Source: Baffinella frigidus (Eukaryota; Cryptophyceae; Cryptomonadales; Baffinellaceae). Taken from it: a DNA stretch of 26,015 bases. The position numbers and the translations under genes were made by a program. Location: contig MU647418.1 of the NCBI GenBank assembly GCA_026770585.1, positions 75,878 to 101,892 on the forward strand. Direction: 5' to 3'. How positions within the stretch are numbered: the stretch's first letter is position 1; the number at the start of each line of letters is the position of its first letter. This document shows positions 1 through 9,758 of the stretch, in pieces. The notes under the pieces are model-generated. The model saw nothing but the letters and a program-made list of their open reading frames with translations. It did not search any database and was not told the DNA's origin.

Positions 1-235
1 GTTGGGGTTTTGGGTTTTGGGTTTAGGGTTTGGGGTTTGGGGTTTGGGGTTTAGTACATACCGGTTAGGTGTTTGGAATACCAGAAATTCTTTAGATGGG
101 CGCTGTGCGAAGTAGAAGATGCGTTCTGGGGTGGGACGAGCTCACGTTTCCGAAGCGGGCTCGTTCCGTAAGGCGCGTAGACTATTGTACCACTCAACGA
201 AAGGCTCAAGGGCCTAACTAGGACCTGTGAAGAGA

Positions 236-421
236 GTTGTAAAGAAGAAGAAGGAAATGAAGAAGAAGAAGAAGAAGAAGAAGAAGAAGAAGATGAGGAG
301 GAGGAGGAAGAAGAAGAAGAAGAAGAAGAAGAACAACAACAACAACAACACCAACAACACCAACAACACCAACAACACCAACAACACCAACAACACCAAC
401 AACACCAACAACACCAACACC

Positions 422-455
<34 letters not shown>

Positions 456-511
456 CCAACAACACCAACAACACCAACAACACCAACAACACCAACAACA
501 CCAACAACACC

Positions 512-591
<80 letters not shown>

Positions 592-640
592 GACGAAGCA
601 GCACAAAAAGAAGAAGAAAAAGAAGAAGAAGAAGAAGCAG
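236..640. repeat. Trinucleotide microsatellite block (AAG)n and (AAC/ACC)n
   Basis: AAG repeats at about 236-330 are followed by AAC/ACC repeats with an inner CAACAACAC periodicity to about 590, then AAG again. All frames across it are open only because of the repeat. Confidence 0.9.
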
Positions 641-649
641 GGGGCCCGC

Positions 650-840
650 ACCATGCCAGGGAATATTTCTCAGGCGACTTTTTCATAACCTATTGTTCGT
701 ATGAGTAGCCCCCGCTAGGTCCCTAGGCAGGTCCTAGGGCCCTACAGTAGGGCGTATGAGCCTGCTAGCCACTTAAGGGGTATTCTGGGGTGGTACGAGC
801 ACCATTCAAGGGAGTATTTCTCGAGGGACTTTTTCATCTT
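650..840 (-). pseudogene. Two echo copies of the 3' edge of the last TPR-gene exon
   Basis: 650-686 (MKKSPEKYSLAW) and 801-840 (KMKKSLEKYSLEW) repeat the end of the exon at 974-1101 (KMKKSPEKYSLEW), each followed by the donor-like G|GTGC. A foldback remnant (698-783) lies between them. Confidence 0.65.
698..783. mobile_element. Truncated CCCTTAAGTG-family foldback element
   Basis: It keeps the right end GCCACTTAAGGGGTAT and the core CCTAGGGCCCTACAGTAGGG. The left terminal repeat is missing. Confidence 0.5.
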
Positions 841-973
841 GGATCTGTACAAGTGAGGGACTGTGTAGTAATTTTCATATGTTTGGGTCACGTGTCTAAA
901 AGCGGGGAGACACGTGACCAACTCCGTATAAAACGCCTCCGATCGACATTTAAAAAGGGTGCTTGGGTAGCAC

Positions 974-3900
974 CATTCCAGGGAGTATTTCTCGGGGGAC
1001 TTCTTCATCTTGGCGTAGACCACGCGGCTGTTGGGCGTCTTGAACGTCTCCAGCATCTCCTCATCGAACCGCATGTACGCGTTTTCGTCCATCACCAGTT
1101 TCTGCGGGGGGGGGGGGGGGTTGGTGGTCCATCTCGAGCTTTGGTGGTTCATCACGAGTTTATGCACAGGTTTGATATAATTTAACATATTTTGATTTAA
1201 TTTAGATTTAATATATATTTATTGAAGTTTCCCCCCCCAGGGTTTAAGGGTTGGGGCTAGGGGGTAAGGGGGTGAGGTGTGAGGGGTCTGAACGTCTCGA
1301 GCATTTCCTCATCGAACCGCATGCACGCGTTCTCGTCCATCACCAGTTTCTGCGCAGGTTTGATCAAATTTAATGTGTTTTGATTTAATTTAAGTTGGTT
1401 TGATTTGACTTAGATGGAATTTAATTTATTTTTGGAGTTTTTCCCCCGGGGTTTAGGGGTTTGGGTTAGGGTTAGGGGTTAAGGGTGAGGGATCTGAAGG
1501 TCTCGCGCATCTCCTCATCGAAGCGCATGTACGCGTTGTCATCCATCACCAGTTTCTGCACAGGTTTGATTTAATTTAACTTTTTTATTTAACTCAGATG
1601 AAATTAATTTCGATGGTGGGGGCTTGGTGGTTCGGCGGTGTCCTCCATCACCAGTTTCTGCGGATGTTGGATCGAATTTAAATTGTCTCTTTGCTGACAT
1701 GGTTTTATCTCAGAAAAGGACTTTTAGAAGTCCTTTTCCTAAAGTCAACTCCCCTACAAATCTGTCAACTTATGCTCAGAGTAAAGAATAAGTTGACGGA
1801 TTTGTGGAGGAGTTGACTTAGGAAAAGGACTTCTGAAAGTCCTTTTCTGAGATAAGGTCGTTCCGTTTCGAAGGGGTTTCCCCCAGGGCTTAGTGTTTAA
1901 TGTTTGGGAGTTAGGGGTGAAGGTTTAAGGGGTAAGGGTTGATGGTTTGAAGGGATAAGCATGTCCAGATTAGATGCCGCAATGCAGAGATCCCCGCACG
2001 TCTCTTGCCGAAACCGACAAGCTTTTTCTCGTGGCGGGTGACTAAACCGAACAGGATTTGTACCCGGGAAAGGGAAACGCTCAAGATATTCAGGTGTCGG
2101 GACTGTCCGCCCTCTCACTGCGTGGCTACACACGGTGGGCTTCGACGGAAATTTCGACCGGAAATGCGGTCGAAATGCCGGTTAATAAGAAGCCGTTACC
2201 CGGGCGATTCTTGATGAGTACCTCGAGAATAAATGGACCGTTCCGCGCAGCCCAGTGTGTGGAGTTGCGCAAGTTGCGCCACCTCCAGCTAAAAGGGACA
2301 CGGGCGGAGTCATTACAGTGGACCTACCCTAACACATACCCGTCGGGGCCGGACTGATTGAATATGAGTGGAGAGTAGGTATGCGTTATGGTGTCCACCC
2401 TTCAGGCATGATTCCGTGCAGGGGGAAATCGGGGGCCGGTCGAAGGAGTATGTGTGGAGGGTAAGTATGTGTTACGGTAGCCTGTGTTAGGGTAGGTGGA
2501 CTGTAAGTGAAGGGGCCGGCACCGGAGCGTTCAAGATGAATTCGAGGCCCAGACTATTTGGTCTCACCAACATGGAGAGCCCAGTCAACTTAATGTCGAG
2601 CTGGGAGGCGGGGCTCTCGTCCAGGACATCGGGAAGGCTACCAATGCTTGCTTTGGAGCGTCTCTGCATTGCACAGGTACAGTGCCCCTGCACACTGTGT
2701 GGCCACACAGTGGGCTACGAAGCGATTTTCGGTGGATAATCCACCGACTTCCCGTTACATGATCCGTAGGAAACCCCCTACATCCCTACGGTATTGCCTA
2801 CCGTAGGGACGGTATTGCCTACCGTAGGGCCTAGGGACTATTCACTAGGTGGGTGCTCAAAATCGCTCCGAAGTCCGATGTGTGGGGCCACTCGAGGCTG
2901 GAAGTGGGACAATTTTAAATGTGGGGTTGTTACATTTAGTACCAGTCACGGGCAGGCTTGGTCACGTATCTCGGGTTATAACCCGAGATACGTGACCAAA
3001 CGACCCTATTTGTGTAAAAATTACTACACAGCGGTCCACTTGTAAGGGACGTGTAAAGTTAAAACTTTTAAAATAGTCACACTTCTAGCCTCGAGTGGGG
3101 AGGGGGCGGTACCGGAGCGTTGAGGATGAATTCGAGGCCCTGGCGCACTTTCTGTATGTCGCGGTCCTCATGGCCCTGTTCCAGGCGCCAGGCGTGTCAG
3201 GAGATTGGAGGAGCACTTCTTTGGACGCGACTCGGTACAAAACGTACAATAGATGGTTTTACATTACAGTCCGGGCGCACTTTCTGGATGTCCTCGTGAC
3301 CCTGTTCCAGGCGCCAGGCGTGTCAGGACATGCAGAAACCAACCACCACTTCTCGTGGCTCGTGGATCCCAGACTAGTCCTCAAATTTCCACTTATGACC
3401 TGGCGTGGACAGGCGTGGCCACGCCAGGTCATCAGTGGAACTTTTTTGAGGTACAAGAGAATTTCAGAATTGACTTTCGGGTTGCTGGATGTCGCGGTGC
3501 GCGTGCCCCTGTTCCAGGCGCCAGGCGTGTCAGGAGATTGGAGGAGCACTTCTTTGGACGCGACTCGGTACAAAACTTACGATAGATGGTTTTTACATTA
3601 CAGTCCTGGCGCATTTTCTGGATGTCGCGGTCCTCGGGCCCCTGTTCCAGGCCAGGTCAAACCCCGAGACAATCAGGATCCCAATTCAACTGAGGCAGAG
3701 CTAGAAACCCCAAACCCGAAACCTGAGTCCAGGAACCATGACGGGAAGGGGCTTCCACACGAGGCTACCTATGCGAACAGAATAAATGTCGATTGTAAAC
3801 GTGTGTAGTAATTTTCAGATGAAAAGCAGCGACTTTACACAGGTCCGACCGCTCAGCGGGCGGAAACGTGATCATTTGCTCACAAAACTTTAAAAGTCCG

Positions 3901-6900
3901 TTTTATTCTGTTCGCCTGGGTAGCCTCGTGTGGTTCACGGGTGCTATTCCTTCCGGGTTCAGTTACTATCCTGGTGCAAATCCAGCCTGGCTGAGTCAAG
4001 CGCCGCCCGGCTACGCGTCCTAGCTCTTTTCCTGGCCCGTGGGGAATCGTCTAGCGTTCTCAACTTTCTTCCTCGTGTCAATTTACTGCATCATCTCTCC
4101 AGAAGTGGCCACTCGTGTTAAAACAAATGAAATGGGGGGGGGGCAACAAGGATGTGTTGGGGCAGCCTCATATCTAATACATTCCATCATGAGCCTGGCC
4201 CTGATTGCGCGAAGAATTGATACGCCTCGCCTCGAGTCCATTTGATAAGTCAACTTGCTGTAGAGTTTCTCCCAAAAGTGGCCGCGCCTCCCCTCCGCGC
4301 CCGGATATCCGGGCAAGGATGGTCACGTTCCGCTACCGAGCGAAGACGGGACACAATTTTAAAAACTTTGACCTGAATCCTGAAGGTAATGGACTTTTAA
4401 AATGAAAAACCAGGACCGGAATCCTGGTCTTGACTGTCTTATATGTGCCGAGTTGGATCGACAGCGGACTGGCATGAAGCGGTGTTCTCTCTCGGGGCTG
4501 ACCTTGATGGCGCGGAGGACGGCGTACGCCTCGCCGCGCTTGCCCTCCGCGTCGAGCGCCTGTTGATGGTCAAATTCATGGTCAGATTAATGGTCAAATT
4601 GATGGAGTCAAATTCATGGTCAAATTCATGGTCACTTGAAGGCCTGGCACCGCTATTCACTTTTGGGGATTCCCCTCCGCGTCGAGCGCCTGCCCGCGGT
4701 GGTCAAATATCTTAGTGCCAGGATCTGAAATTAGATTTGTAAAGCGGCTCGTTCTGGTACAAATCATAGAACTTGGGGACTTTAAAACTCCAATTCGGTC
4801 AAATTGATTGTCAAATTGATGGTCATATTGATGGTCAATTGATGGTCACTTCTCCCCCTTTTTCTGAAGCCCTGGTAGTTGGTGATGACGACAGAAACTT
4901 GAACGAAGCCGGTACTCACCCAGGGAGAGACCTTTATTACCAAAGAGGGCGAGACCTTTATTACTACCAACACGGCCGCCATGTATGCACCCCCGCCGAG
5001 GCGGACATCCGTAGGAACAACCCGAATCCGGTGTCCCTGCGGATTGCCTAGCGCAGGGACATAGGGCGTATCCTCCTATGGGCTATTCCCGAAATTCTGG
5101 TGTAGTCCGCTGTGTGGTACGACACTCCTGGGAGTGCATATTCGGGCTGTTCCTACGTCCTGCGGATATCCTTGATTCACGGTAGGAATATCGTTACCGA
5201 ACGTCGCTCGATGTTGACCATACTTTCACGTGTTAGCCCGGTGTGTGGATGGAACATCTTTGCCGAAAGTTACGAATATCCTAACCGAAAGTCGCTCGAT
5301 CTAACATGTCAAAGTATGGTCACCATACTTTGATAAGTGAGCTCGGTGTGTGGATGGGCGGGTTGCGTTGCACCTGGGAGAACCAGATGGTGTACTGTGC
5401 ACTCCCAGGGGTGTTGTAATGGGCGTGTCGCGTGTTGACAATATCAGCAGTGTTAACTAATGTATGTCAATTAATTTTGCAATTGATTGATTTATATCAA
5501 TTAATTTTGCGCGTGTCCACCTGGGAGAGCTCTTGAAACTTAAAAATCGCAGGAGTTGAGTGAACCGGGCAGGGTTTGTACCAGGATGGGGACGCGACCT
5601 GGCAGGATTAGTACCAGAGACGCCTGGAATTATCATTGAATAATTATATTTATTTTTACATTTTTGTAAAGTCACTAGTCAACCGTCACCTGGGAGAGCC
5701 ACACGGTGTACATGCCACCGTCGCGGCTCATCGCCCCCCCGGGCACAGTCTCGACAGCCTTGCCGAACTCCTCCACCGCCGACCGGTAGCGTCCCACCTG
5801 AGCACGCGCGCGTCGTTTTGAGAAGCTTGCCTCACGCGGGTTGCTGTCAGACTGTTACAAATCCGTCAACTGTAGAGTCAACTTACAAATCTGTCAACTT
5901 TGGAGCGGAAACGGCCTTGCCGCACTCCTCGACCGCCGGCCTGTACCACGCCAGAGTGCAGGAGGGGGTTGATTTTTTTTAACCGTTTCTGAGAACTGGT
6001 GTGAACTTTTGAAAACCACTGCCTTGAAGGGGGGTTGACTTTTGGCGACCCCTTCCACCGCCGACCGGTAGCGCCCCACCTGCACACCCGAGCGTCCTTT
6101 TTTATCTCAGAAAAGGGATTTTAGCATCCGTTTTCTCAAGTCAATTCGCCTTCAAATATGTCAACTTATGCGTAGAGAAAAGAATAAGTTGACGAATTTG
6201 TATGGGAATTGACTTAAGAAAACGGATTCTAAAATCCGTTTTCTGAGATAATTTTGAGAGGTTTGCCTCACGCGGGTCGCTGTGAGACGGGGGGGGGGGC
6301 GAGGTTTAATAAGTTGACAAACACGACCACTTCAAGCAAAGGGGGAGAGATGCGTTGAGACCAGAGGGCTCAAGCAGCCCGCTACCATCCCAGAGGGTAG
6401 ACATGGGAATATGCGCAAGTTGCCAGCCCAGGCGAAGTTGAGATTTTAAAATCGACGATTTGGTCCTCCCTTGAGGGTTGGCGGTAACTGAGCCAGAGAG
6501 GCGTCCTAGCTCTGCCTCACTTGGGTTGGCCAGCTGGGTTTGCCTCAAGTTCGCATGCTGGGTGTGCGGTACGCATCCGTAAACTTGAGAGCGGGTAAGA
6601 GCCCGGGCTCACCGGATGGGTGAGCCCAAAAACACTGCTAGCCAGAATATTTTACCTTAAGTGAACTGGCTGATCCTCGGCAGTAAGTTGCCGGGGAGGG
6701 TGCTCCCAGAGCACCCAATGGACTTAAGGCTCTGGCTCGGAGGGGCAGTTGACTTAGGTGAAATGTTCTGGTTGGCGGTGAAATAGACTGAGACAGAGAG
6801 CCTTCCAAGCTGCGACCTGGTGCAACCTAGTGCACATGCATAGGCTAGCGGCCTGAAAATGGGGTAGTTAGGCATACGGGATTGCCTAGGACCTCCTACC

Positions 6901-8843
6901 GTAGGCCGAGGGATCCTAGGACCAAAAAGTCTTGGCCTACGGTAGGAGGTCCTAGGCAATGCCGTAGGCCTAACTACCCCATTTTCAGGCCGTTACCCTA
7001 TTAACATGTTCAGAGAATGTGGGCCGCGTCGGGGGTTGGCAAAACGAACACCACAGTCTGCCTCAGTTAATCTGGGCTCCTCGGTATTACATACATTTAG
7101 ATGCTCTTTGTAGAGGAGCGTTCCACCCTGGAGGGGACTTGCGGCCAATCCCGAATAACCCTTTATCGCAAAAGTTGACATGATTTATACCACTAAAATA
7201 CATTTTACACCTTTTTGTACCAGATCCATTCATCACGGGGGCGCCACATTGTGGCGCCATCTCTGAGGGAGTTGACTTGAGAATGCTCAAAATACCATAA
7301 TGTTCCATCCAGGGTGGTGTACGGAGTCCTGGAATAATTCATTCGATGAGGAGCAGAGATTAGCTGAGGCAGAGCTAGACAGTCGGGGGAGCTGGCGGGA
7401 GGGGAGGTTGAGTGTTTTTCTCATCTGGGAGCTTCGGGTATGCATTCCGTAGGAAGGCAGGAAACCAGAGAATGTTTCGGGTTTCCAGAGAATGAAACCA
7501 GAGAATGTTTCGGGTTTCCAGAGAACCAGAGAATGTTTCGGGTTAACCAGAGAATGTTTCCGGTGATCAGCCCGGATAAAGTATCGAGAGACAAATCTTT
7601 CTGGTGGGAGGCACCTGCATGCCCTTGACCCCCATCCGGAACATCTCCTCAGCCTGCATGCGTTCAGGGTTTGGGGTTTAGGAAGCCACCAGCAACCCGC
7701 AGCAGCGTATACCGGGTACTCGCAAGGATTCGGGTATTTTATTGGAAAAACAATCTTTCCTATGACCCTACAGTAGGAAACCCTAGGGACCTCGAATTGC
7801 TGACGGGAGATACCGAAGAGATTTCTTCGGTTTAGCTGAGAATTACAACAGTACCCGATCCGGATATAAGCTGCAGCGGGTTGCTGGTGGAGTGCAGGTG
7901 TCGAGAACAGTTACGAGGCGCTGCACCAGGGGTGGGACCGCGCCAGAATCTTCGAAGGCGTCGCCAAAAGTCGATCCCCCATCAAGGCAGTGGTTTTCAA
8001 ACGCCAACAACCGCGTTTAAACGCGGGTTAAAAAAAATCAACCCCCTCCTGCACTGTGGCGTGGGAAGCACCTTAATCTCCATAGAAGTATTAATTAATT
8101 GCTTTTGGGTAAAGAAAATTACTACACGATTTGCTCGTAAAAGTAGTAGTAAAGCATTTGTGTAGTAAATTTCGTTGCGCCAAAAGCAATTAATTGATGC
8201 TTTTGTGGAGGTGCACCTGCATGGAGATCTCGGTGTGCTTCTGCATCGCAGCCTTGGCTTTTTCGAGGTCGCCGTTGTTGAGGTTGAGGAATTTCGTGAG
8301 GAGCGCCATGTCGACCTTGTCATCCTCGTATGATTGCAGCCCTCTGCCCCTGGTTCAGGGTTGAGGGTTTAAGGTTGAGGGTTGAGGGTTGAGGGTTGAG
8401 GGTCTAGGGTGTGGGGTTTAGGGTTTAGGGTATAGGGTTTAGGGTTTAGGGTTAAACCTGGACGCGAACTTGGAGTCGAGGTTCGCGCCGAAGATGCGCA
8501 CCTTGTCCGTGTCTTTCGTCATGTCCTTGTCCACCCCCCCCATCATGCTGCCTGTGTACTTGGCATACTCCTCCTCGTCGGGATCCGCCTCCTCTGACAT
8601 CCCTGGGACCACGCTGTCCACCCTCCTTGACTTGCCGCCTTCCATCCGCAGTTGTGACCCCGGCCCCTCCCACCGCGCCCCTCGCTTCCTCGCAAGATCA
8701 CCCGCCCTGCCGAAAGGTGCTCCGGGGTGCAGACACACTCTTCCGCCCGCTCCCTGCAACCCCGCCTTTTTGAGCAACACGGGTGGGCTGTGGAAAGCGG
8801 CGCCAGTTGAACAGAGAAGCGCTACTCCCGCCAGCCGCAGCAT
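974..8843 (-). CDS. Seven-exon gene for a predicted plastid-targeted TPR protein; 3' end not found
   Basis: Exons in coding order: 8843-8458, 8343-8217, 7653-7615, 5797-5690, 4559-4503, 3175-3113, 1101-974. All have GT-AG introns, and the joined frame stays open for 302 codons plus 2 nt. Residues 1-15 are a signal peptide (MLRLAGVALLCSTGA), followed by AFHSPP and a basic stretch: the bipartite presequence of complex red-type plastids. Residues 172-204, built from exons 3 and 4, fit the TPR consensus, with Gly8, Ala20, Phe24, Ala27 and Pro32 in place (AEEMFRMGVKG, GRYRSAVEEFGKAVE, VPG). A second helix pair follows (TVWLSQ+ALDAEGKRGEAYAV), then GHEDRDIQKVRQ and the tail KMKKSPEKYSLE. Residues 135-165 faintly resemble a Sec14/CRAL-TRIO N-terminal helix. 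The likely role is a stromal protein-binding scaffold. That the TPR and tail exons form one gene is inferred from phase and from continuity of sense. The last donor (GAATG|GTGCTA) leaves phase 2, and no convincing next exon was seen; it may lie left of the window. Confidence 0.75.
1143..1657 (-). pseudogene. Four echo copies of the 5' edge of the KLVMDENAYM exon
   Basis: The true exon starts at 1101. Diverged copies of its first codons follow in the intron at about 1143-1165 (KLVMN), 1290-1349 (KLVMDENACMRFDEEMLETF), 1494-1555 (KLVMDDNAYMRFDEEMRETF) and 1641-1657 (KLVMED). Most keep an acceptor-like GCAG and an AT-rich stretch (TTTGATTTAATTTA) next to it. The spacers contain TTTAGGG-like repeat. 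Confidence 0.7.
1705..1855. mobile_element. 151-bp foldback element, TTATCTCAG family
   Basis: The terminal inverted repeat is TTATCTCAGAAAAGGACTTT, and nearly the whole element pairs with itself (AGTCAACTCC, ACAAATCTGTCAACTTAT and their complements). The flanks GGTT/GGTC suggest a short target duplication. The element has no coding capacity. Confidence 0.85.
2523..2550 (-). pseudogene. Echo copy of the 3' edge of the GHEDRDIQ exon
   Basis: It reads GLEFILNAP followed by the donor G|GTGCCG, matching GLEFILNAP|GTACCG at the end of the true exon (3113). Confidence 0.65.
2701..2889. mobile_element. CCACAC-family foldback element
   Basis: The ends are GGCCACACAGTGGGCTACGA and the partner CCGAAGTCCGATGTGTGGGG. 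The arms continue AGCGATTTT. The interior holds a doubled CGGTATTGCCTACCGTAGGG. Confidence 0.75.
2958..2999. repeat. Perfect 42-bp palindrome
   Basis: One half is TTGGTCACGTATCTCGGGTTA and the other its exact complement, with no loop. A related inverted repeat, GGTCACGTGTCT/AGACACGTGACC, is at 886-919. Both lie near a GTGTAGTAATTTT motif. Confidence 0.85.
3277..3643 (-). pseudogene. Three echo copies of the 5' edge of the GHEDRDIQ exon
   Basis: The true exon begins at 3175. Copies begin at 3301 (GHEDIQKVR), 3508 (GHAHRDIQ) and 3641 (GPEDRDIQKMR), each with the same acceptor edge, TGGAACAG|GG. About 90 bp of adjoining intron (near 3180-3275 and 3513-3605) is copied with them. A plus-strand open frame across this block is its antisense shadow. 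Confidence 0.7.
3387..3440. repeat. Imperfect palindrome inside the echo-exon block
   Basis: TTCCACTTATGACCTGGCGTGG pairs with CCACGCCAGGTCATCAGTGGAA across a short loop, with one mismatch. Confidence 0.75.
4564..4640. repeat. 12-bp tandem repeat (GGTCAAATT-AT)
   Basis: Units such as GGTCAAATTCAT, GGTCAGATTAAT and GGTCAAATTGAT lie directly beside the ALDAEG exon acceptor. The same units recur at 4797-4848, after the echo copy of that exon. Confidence 0.75.
4676..4692 (-). pseudogene. Echo copy of the 5' edge of the ALDAEGKRGEAY exon
   Basis: It reads CGGGCAG|GCGCTCGACGCGGAGGG (ALDAEG), matching the acceptor edge at 4559, 117 bp upstream of the true exon in the sense direction. Confidence 0.6.
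5310..5332. repeat. 23-bp palindrome
   Basis: CAAAGTATGGT, one central C, then ACCATACTTTG. Half of it recurs at 5216-5226 (ACCATACTTT). Confidence 0.7.
5374..5400 (-). pseudogene. Echo copy of the 3' edge of the TPR exon
   Basis: It encodes AQYTIWFSQ followed by GTGCAA. The true exon ends GMYTVWLSQ|GTGACG (5690). A shorter fragment (CTCTCCCAG|GTGG) is near 5516-5530. Confidence 0.5.
5910..6079 (-). pseudogene. Two echo copies of the 5' part of the TPR exon
   Basis: 6079-6038 reads GTGCAG|VGRYRSAVEGVA and 5950-5910 reads YRPAVEECGKAV. Both copy VGRYRSAVEEFGKAV of the exon at 5797-5690. Dispersed repeat F lies between them. Confidence 0.6.
5944..6055 (-). repeat. Dispersed repeat F, copy 1
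   Basis: In the minus direction it runs GTCGCCAAAAGTC, CAAGGCAGTGGTTTTCAAA, GGTTAAAAAAAATCAACCCC and CTCCTGCACT. The same order appears in the plus direction at 7955-8068. Confidence 0.7.
6102..6251. mobile_element. 150-bp foldback element, TTATCTCAG family, with TTTT target duplication
   Basis: It has the same ends and internal inverted repeats as the copy at 1705-1855. The 4-bp duplication TTTT is at 6098-6101 and 6252-6255. A related uninterrupted sequence at 5806-5845 (CGTCGTTTTGAGAAG, then CTCACGCGGGTTGCTGT) shows one TTTT at the equivalent point, acting as an empty site. Confidence 0.85.
6849..6992. mobile_element. 144-bp foldback element with near-perfect arms
   Basis: The arms are CGGCCTGAAAATGGGGTAGT and its complement, continuing TTAGGC and CCTAGGACCTCCTACCGTAGG toward the centre. 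It lies in intron 3 of the TPR gene. Confidence 0.8.
7459..7560. repeat. Tandem repeat based on ACCAGAGAATGTTTCGGGTT
   Basis: Four imperfect copies of ACCAGAGAATGTTTCGGGTT with variable CCAGAGAATGAA spacers, in TPR-gene intron 3 just past its donor. Confidence 0.8.
7686..7890. mobile_element. 205-bp foldback element
   Basis: The terminal inverted repeat is CCACCAGCAACCCGC(A/T)GC, and the arms continue to GGGTAC/GTACCC. The centre carries CCCTACAGTAGGAAACCCTAGG. Confidence 0.7.
7955..8068 (+). repeat. Dispersed repeat F, copy 2
   Basis: It matches 5944-6055 in opposite orientation at both ends. The middle differs (CGCGTTTAAACGCG palindrome). Confidence 0.7.
8090..8197. mobile_element. Foldback element with ATTACTACAC core and AATTAATTGCTTTTGG arms
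   Basis: The outer arms CAATTAATTGCTTTTGG enclose a core (8112-8174) running GAAAATTACTACAC to GTGTAGTAAATTTC. The same core, with different outer arms, occurs at 25449-25512. Confidence 0.75.
8344..8457 (-). repeat. 114-bp intron made almost wholly of telomere-like heptamers
   Basis: The plus strand reads GGGTTTAGGG and GGGTTGAG variants, so the sense strand of the intron is CCCTAAA/CCCTCAA repeat from just after the donor to the acceptor GGGGCAG|A. This is intron 1 of the TPR gene. Confidence 0.8.
8458..8843 (-). CDS. Exon 1: signal peptide, transit region and acidic linker of the TPR protein
   Basis: 386 bp, 128 codons plus AG. The chosen ATG (8843) starts a short hydrophobic signal peptide directly before the AA|FHSPP cleavage motif. 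An in-frame ATG at 8939 would add 32 residues without improving the signal, so it is less likely. After an Arg-rich region come an acidic stretch (EEADPDEEEYAKYTG) and MMGGVDKDMTKDTDKV, ending GANLDSKFASR. The donor is TCCAG|GTTTAA, and the intron after it is CCCTAAA-type repeat. Confidence 0.8.
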
Positions 8844-9346
8844 GATGCGGGCTGGCACGACCGCCACTCCCGCCCCCTGTGCGACCGGGTGCATTTTCGT
8901 GACCCGTCTTGTGACCGGTGCAACAGGGTGGAGAAGCACGAACAGGTTATTTTCAATTTAGTGGGAAAACCAGAAATGGCTCCAATGTCACGAACTATGA
9001 TGCCTCCAACTTTTCTGCCCCTGATTCAAAGAAAAAACTTTTCTTCGCAAAGTTGTAGGCCTTGAAAAAGTGAGCATCTTTGTTTTGCCAAGGTTTTTGC
9101 GAGGATGGGTGGAAGGGTGTGCAAAACCAGATGCGGTGGTTTTGGGGGAGTCGTATTTTGAGTAGGTTTGCGGGCCTCTGATGCCCCAGATTCATTGAGC
9201 GGATCTGAAGGGGATCTTTTGAGAATTCTAGAACCGTCGAGAAAAGTGAAATGAGCCCAGGGGGTCGAAAGTTACACCCAATCGAGCGCCTGACGGGCCC
9301 GCCTCGGGACCGGGAATCCCCGCAAAGCCTCGTTTTGAGGGCCTGC
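8844..9346. other. Region upstream of the TPR gene; no promoter motif identified
   Basis: About 500 bp of non-repetitive sequence 5' of the chosen ATG. I see no TATA box, tandem motif or confident upstream exon. The antisense frames across 8470-8961 mirror exon 1. Confidence 0.4.
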
Positions 9347-9439
9347 CCCCCCTTAATCATGAAATCTGAGATCACATTTGTGAACCAACCTTCAATTATG
9401 TTTCACAATTGTGCTCTCAGATTTTATGATTAAGGGGGG
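9347..9439. mobile_element. 93-bp foldback element
   Basis: The arms are CCCCCCTTAATCATGAAATC and the partner GATTTTATGATTAAGGGGGG, continuing TGAGA and CACA toward the loop. Confidence 0.75.
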
Positions 9440-9652
9440 CCAGATCATGCCCCTAGGCAAAAGCCCTGCTTCTCCACCCTCGTTTTAGGGGTCGGCCGCG
9501 TATAGGTTTGAGGTTTAAGGTTTGGGGCGCACGATTCAGGGTTGGGGGTGCAAGGTGCACGGTTTATGGTGTAGGGCAGTGTCAGCCTTGTGTCGCCTCC
9601 TGACCGTTGCTTGTGCCCTCCATGGTGGGCCCCGTAAAGGACCAAAGCACCT

Positions 9653-9758
9653 ATATCCCTTAAGTGCCCAGTAGGCTCATACGCCCTACCGTAGGGCCCT
9701 AGGACCTGCCTAGGACCTCTTGGCCCTCAAATTTGATGGCATGGGCACTGAAGGGATA
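9653..9758. mobile_element. CCCTTAAGTG-family foldback element
   Basis: The ends are ATATCCCTTAAGTGCCCA and TGGGCACTGAAGGGATA. The core is GCCCTACCGTAGGGCCCTAGG. Confidence 0.8.

Noticed and set aside
51-688. Open frames rich in Cys, Leu, Val or Asn/Lys across both strands
   Set aside because: They are readings of the trinucleotide microsatellite (AAG)n/(AAC)n, which lacks stops in most frames.
3095-3808. 237-codon plus-strand open frame with a repeated FQAPGVSGDWRS motif
   Set aside because: It is the antisense of repeated copies of a minus-strand exon edge (GHEDRDIQ) with its acceptor and adjoining intron.
8470-8961. 163-codon plus-strand open frame
   Set aside because: It is antisense to the TPR-gene exon 1, whose presequence and donor are convincing.
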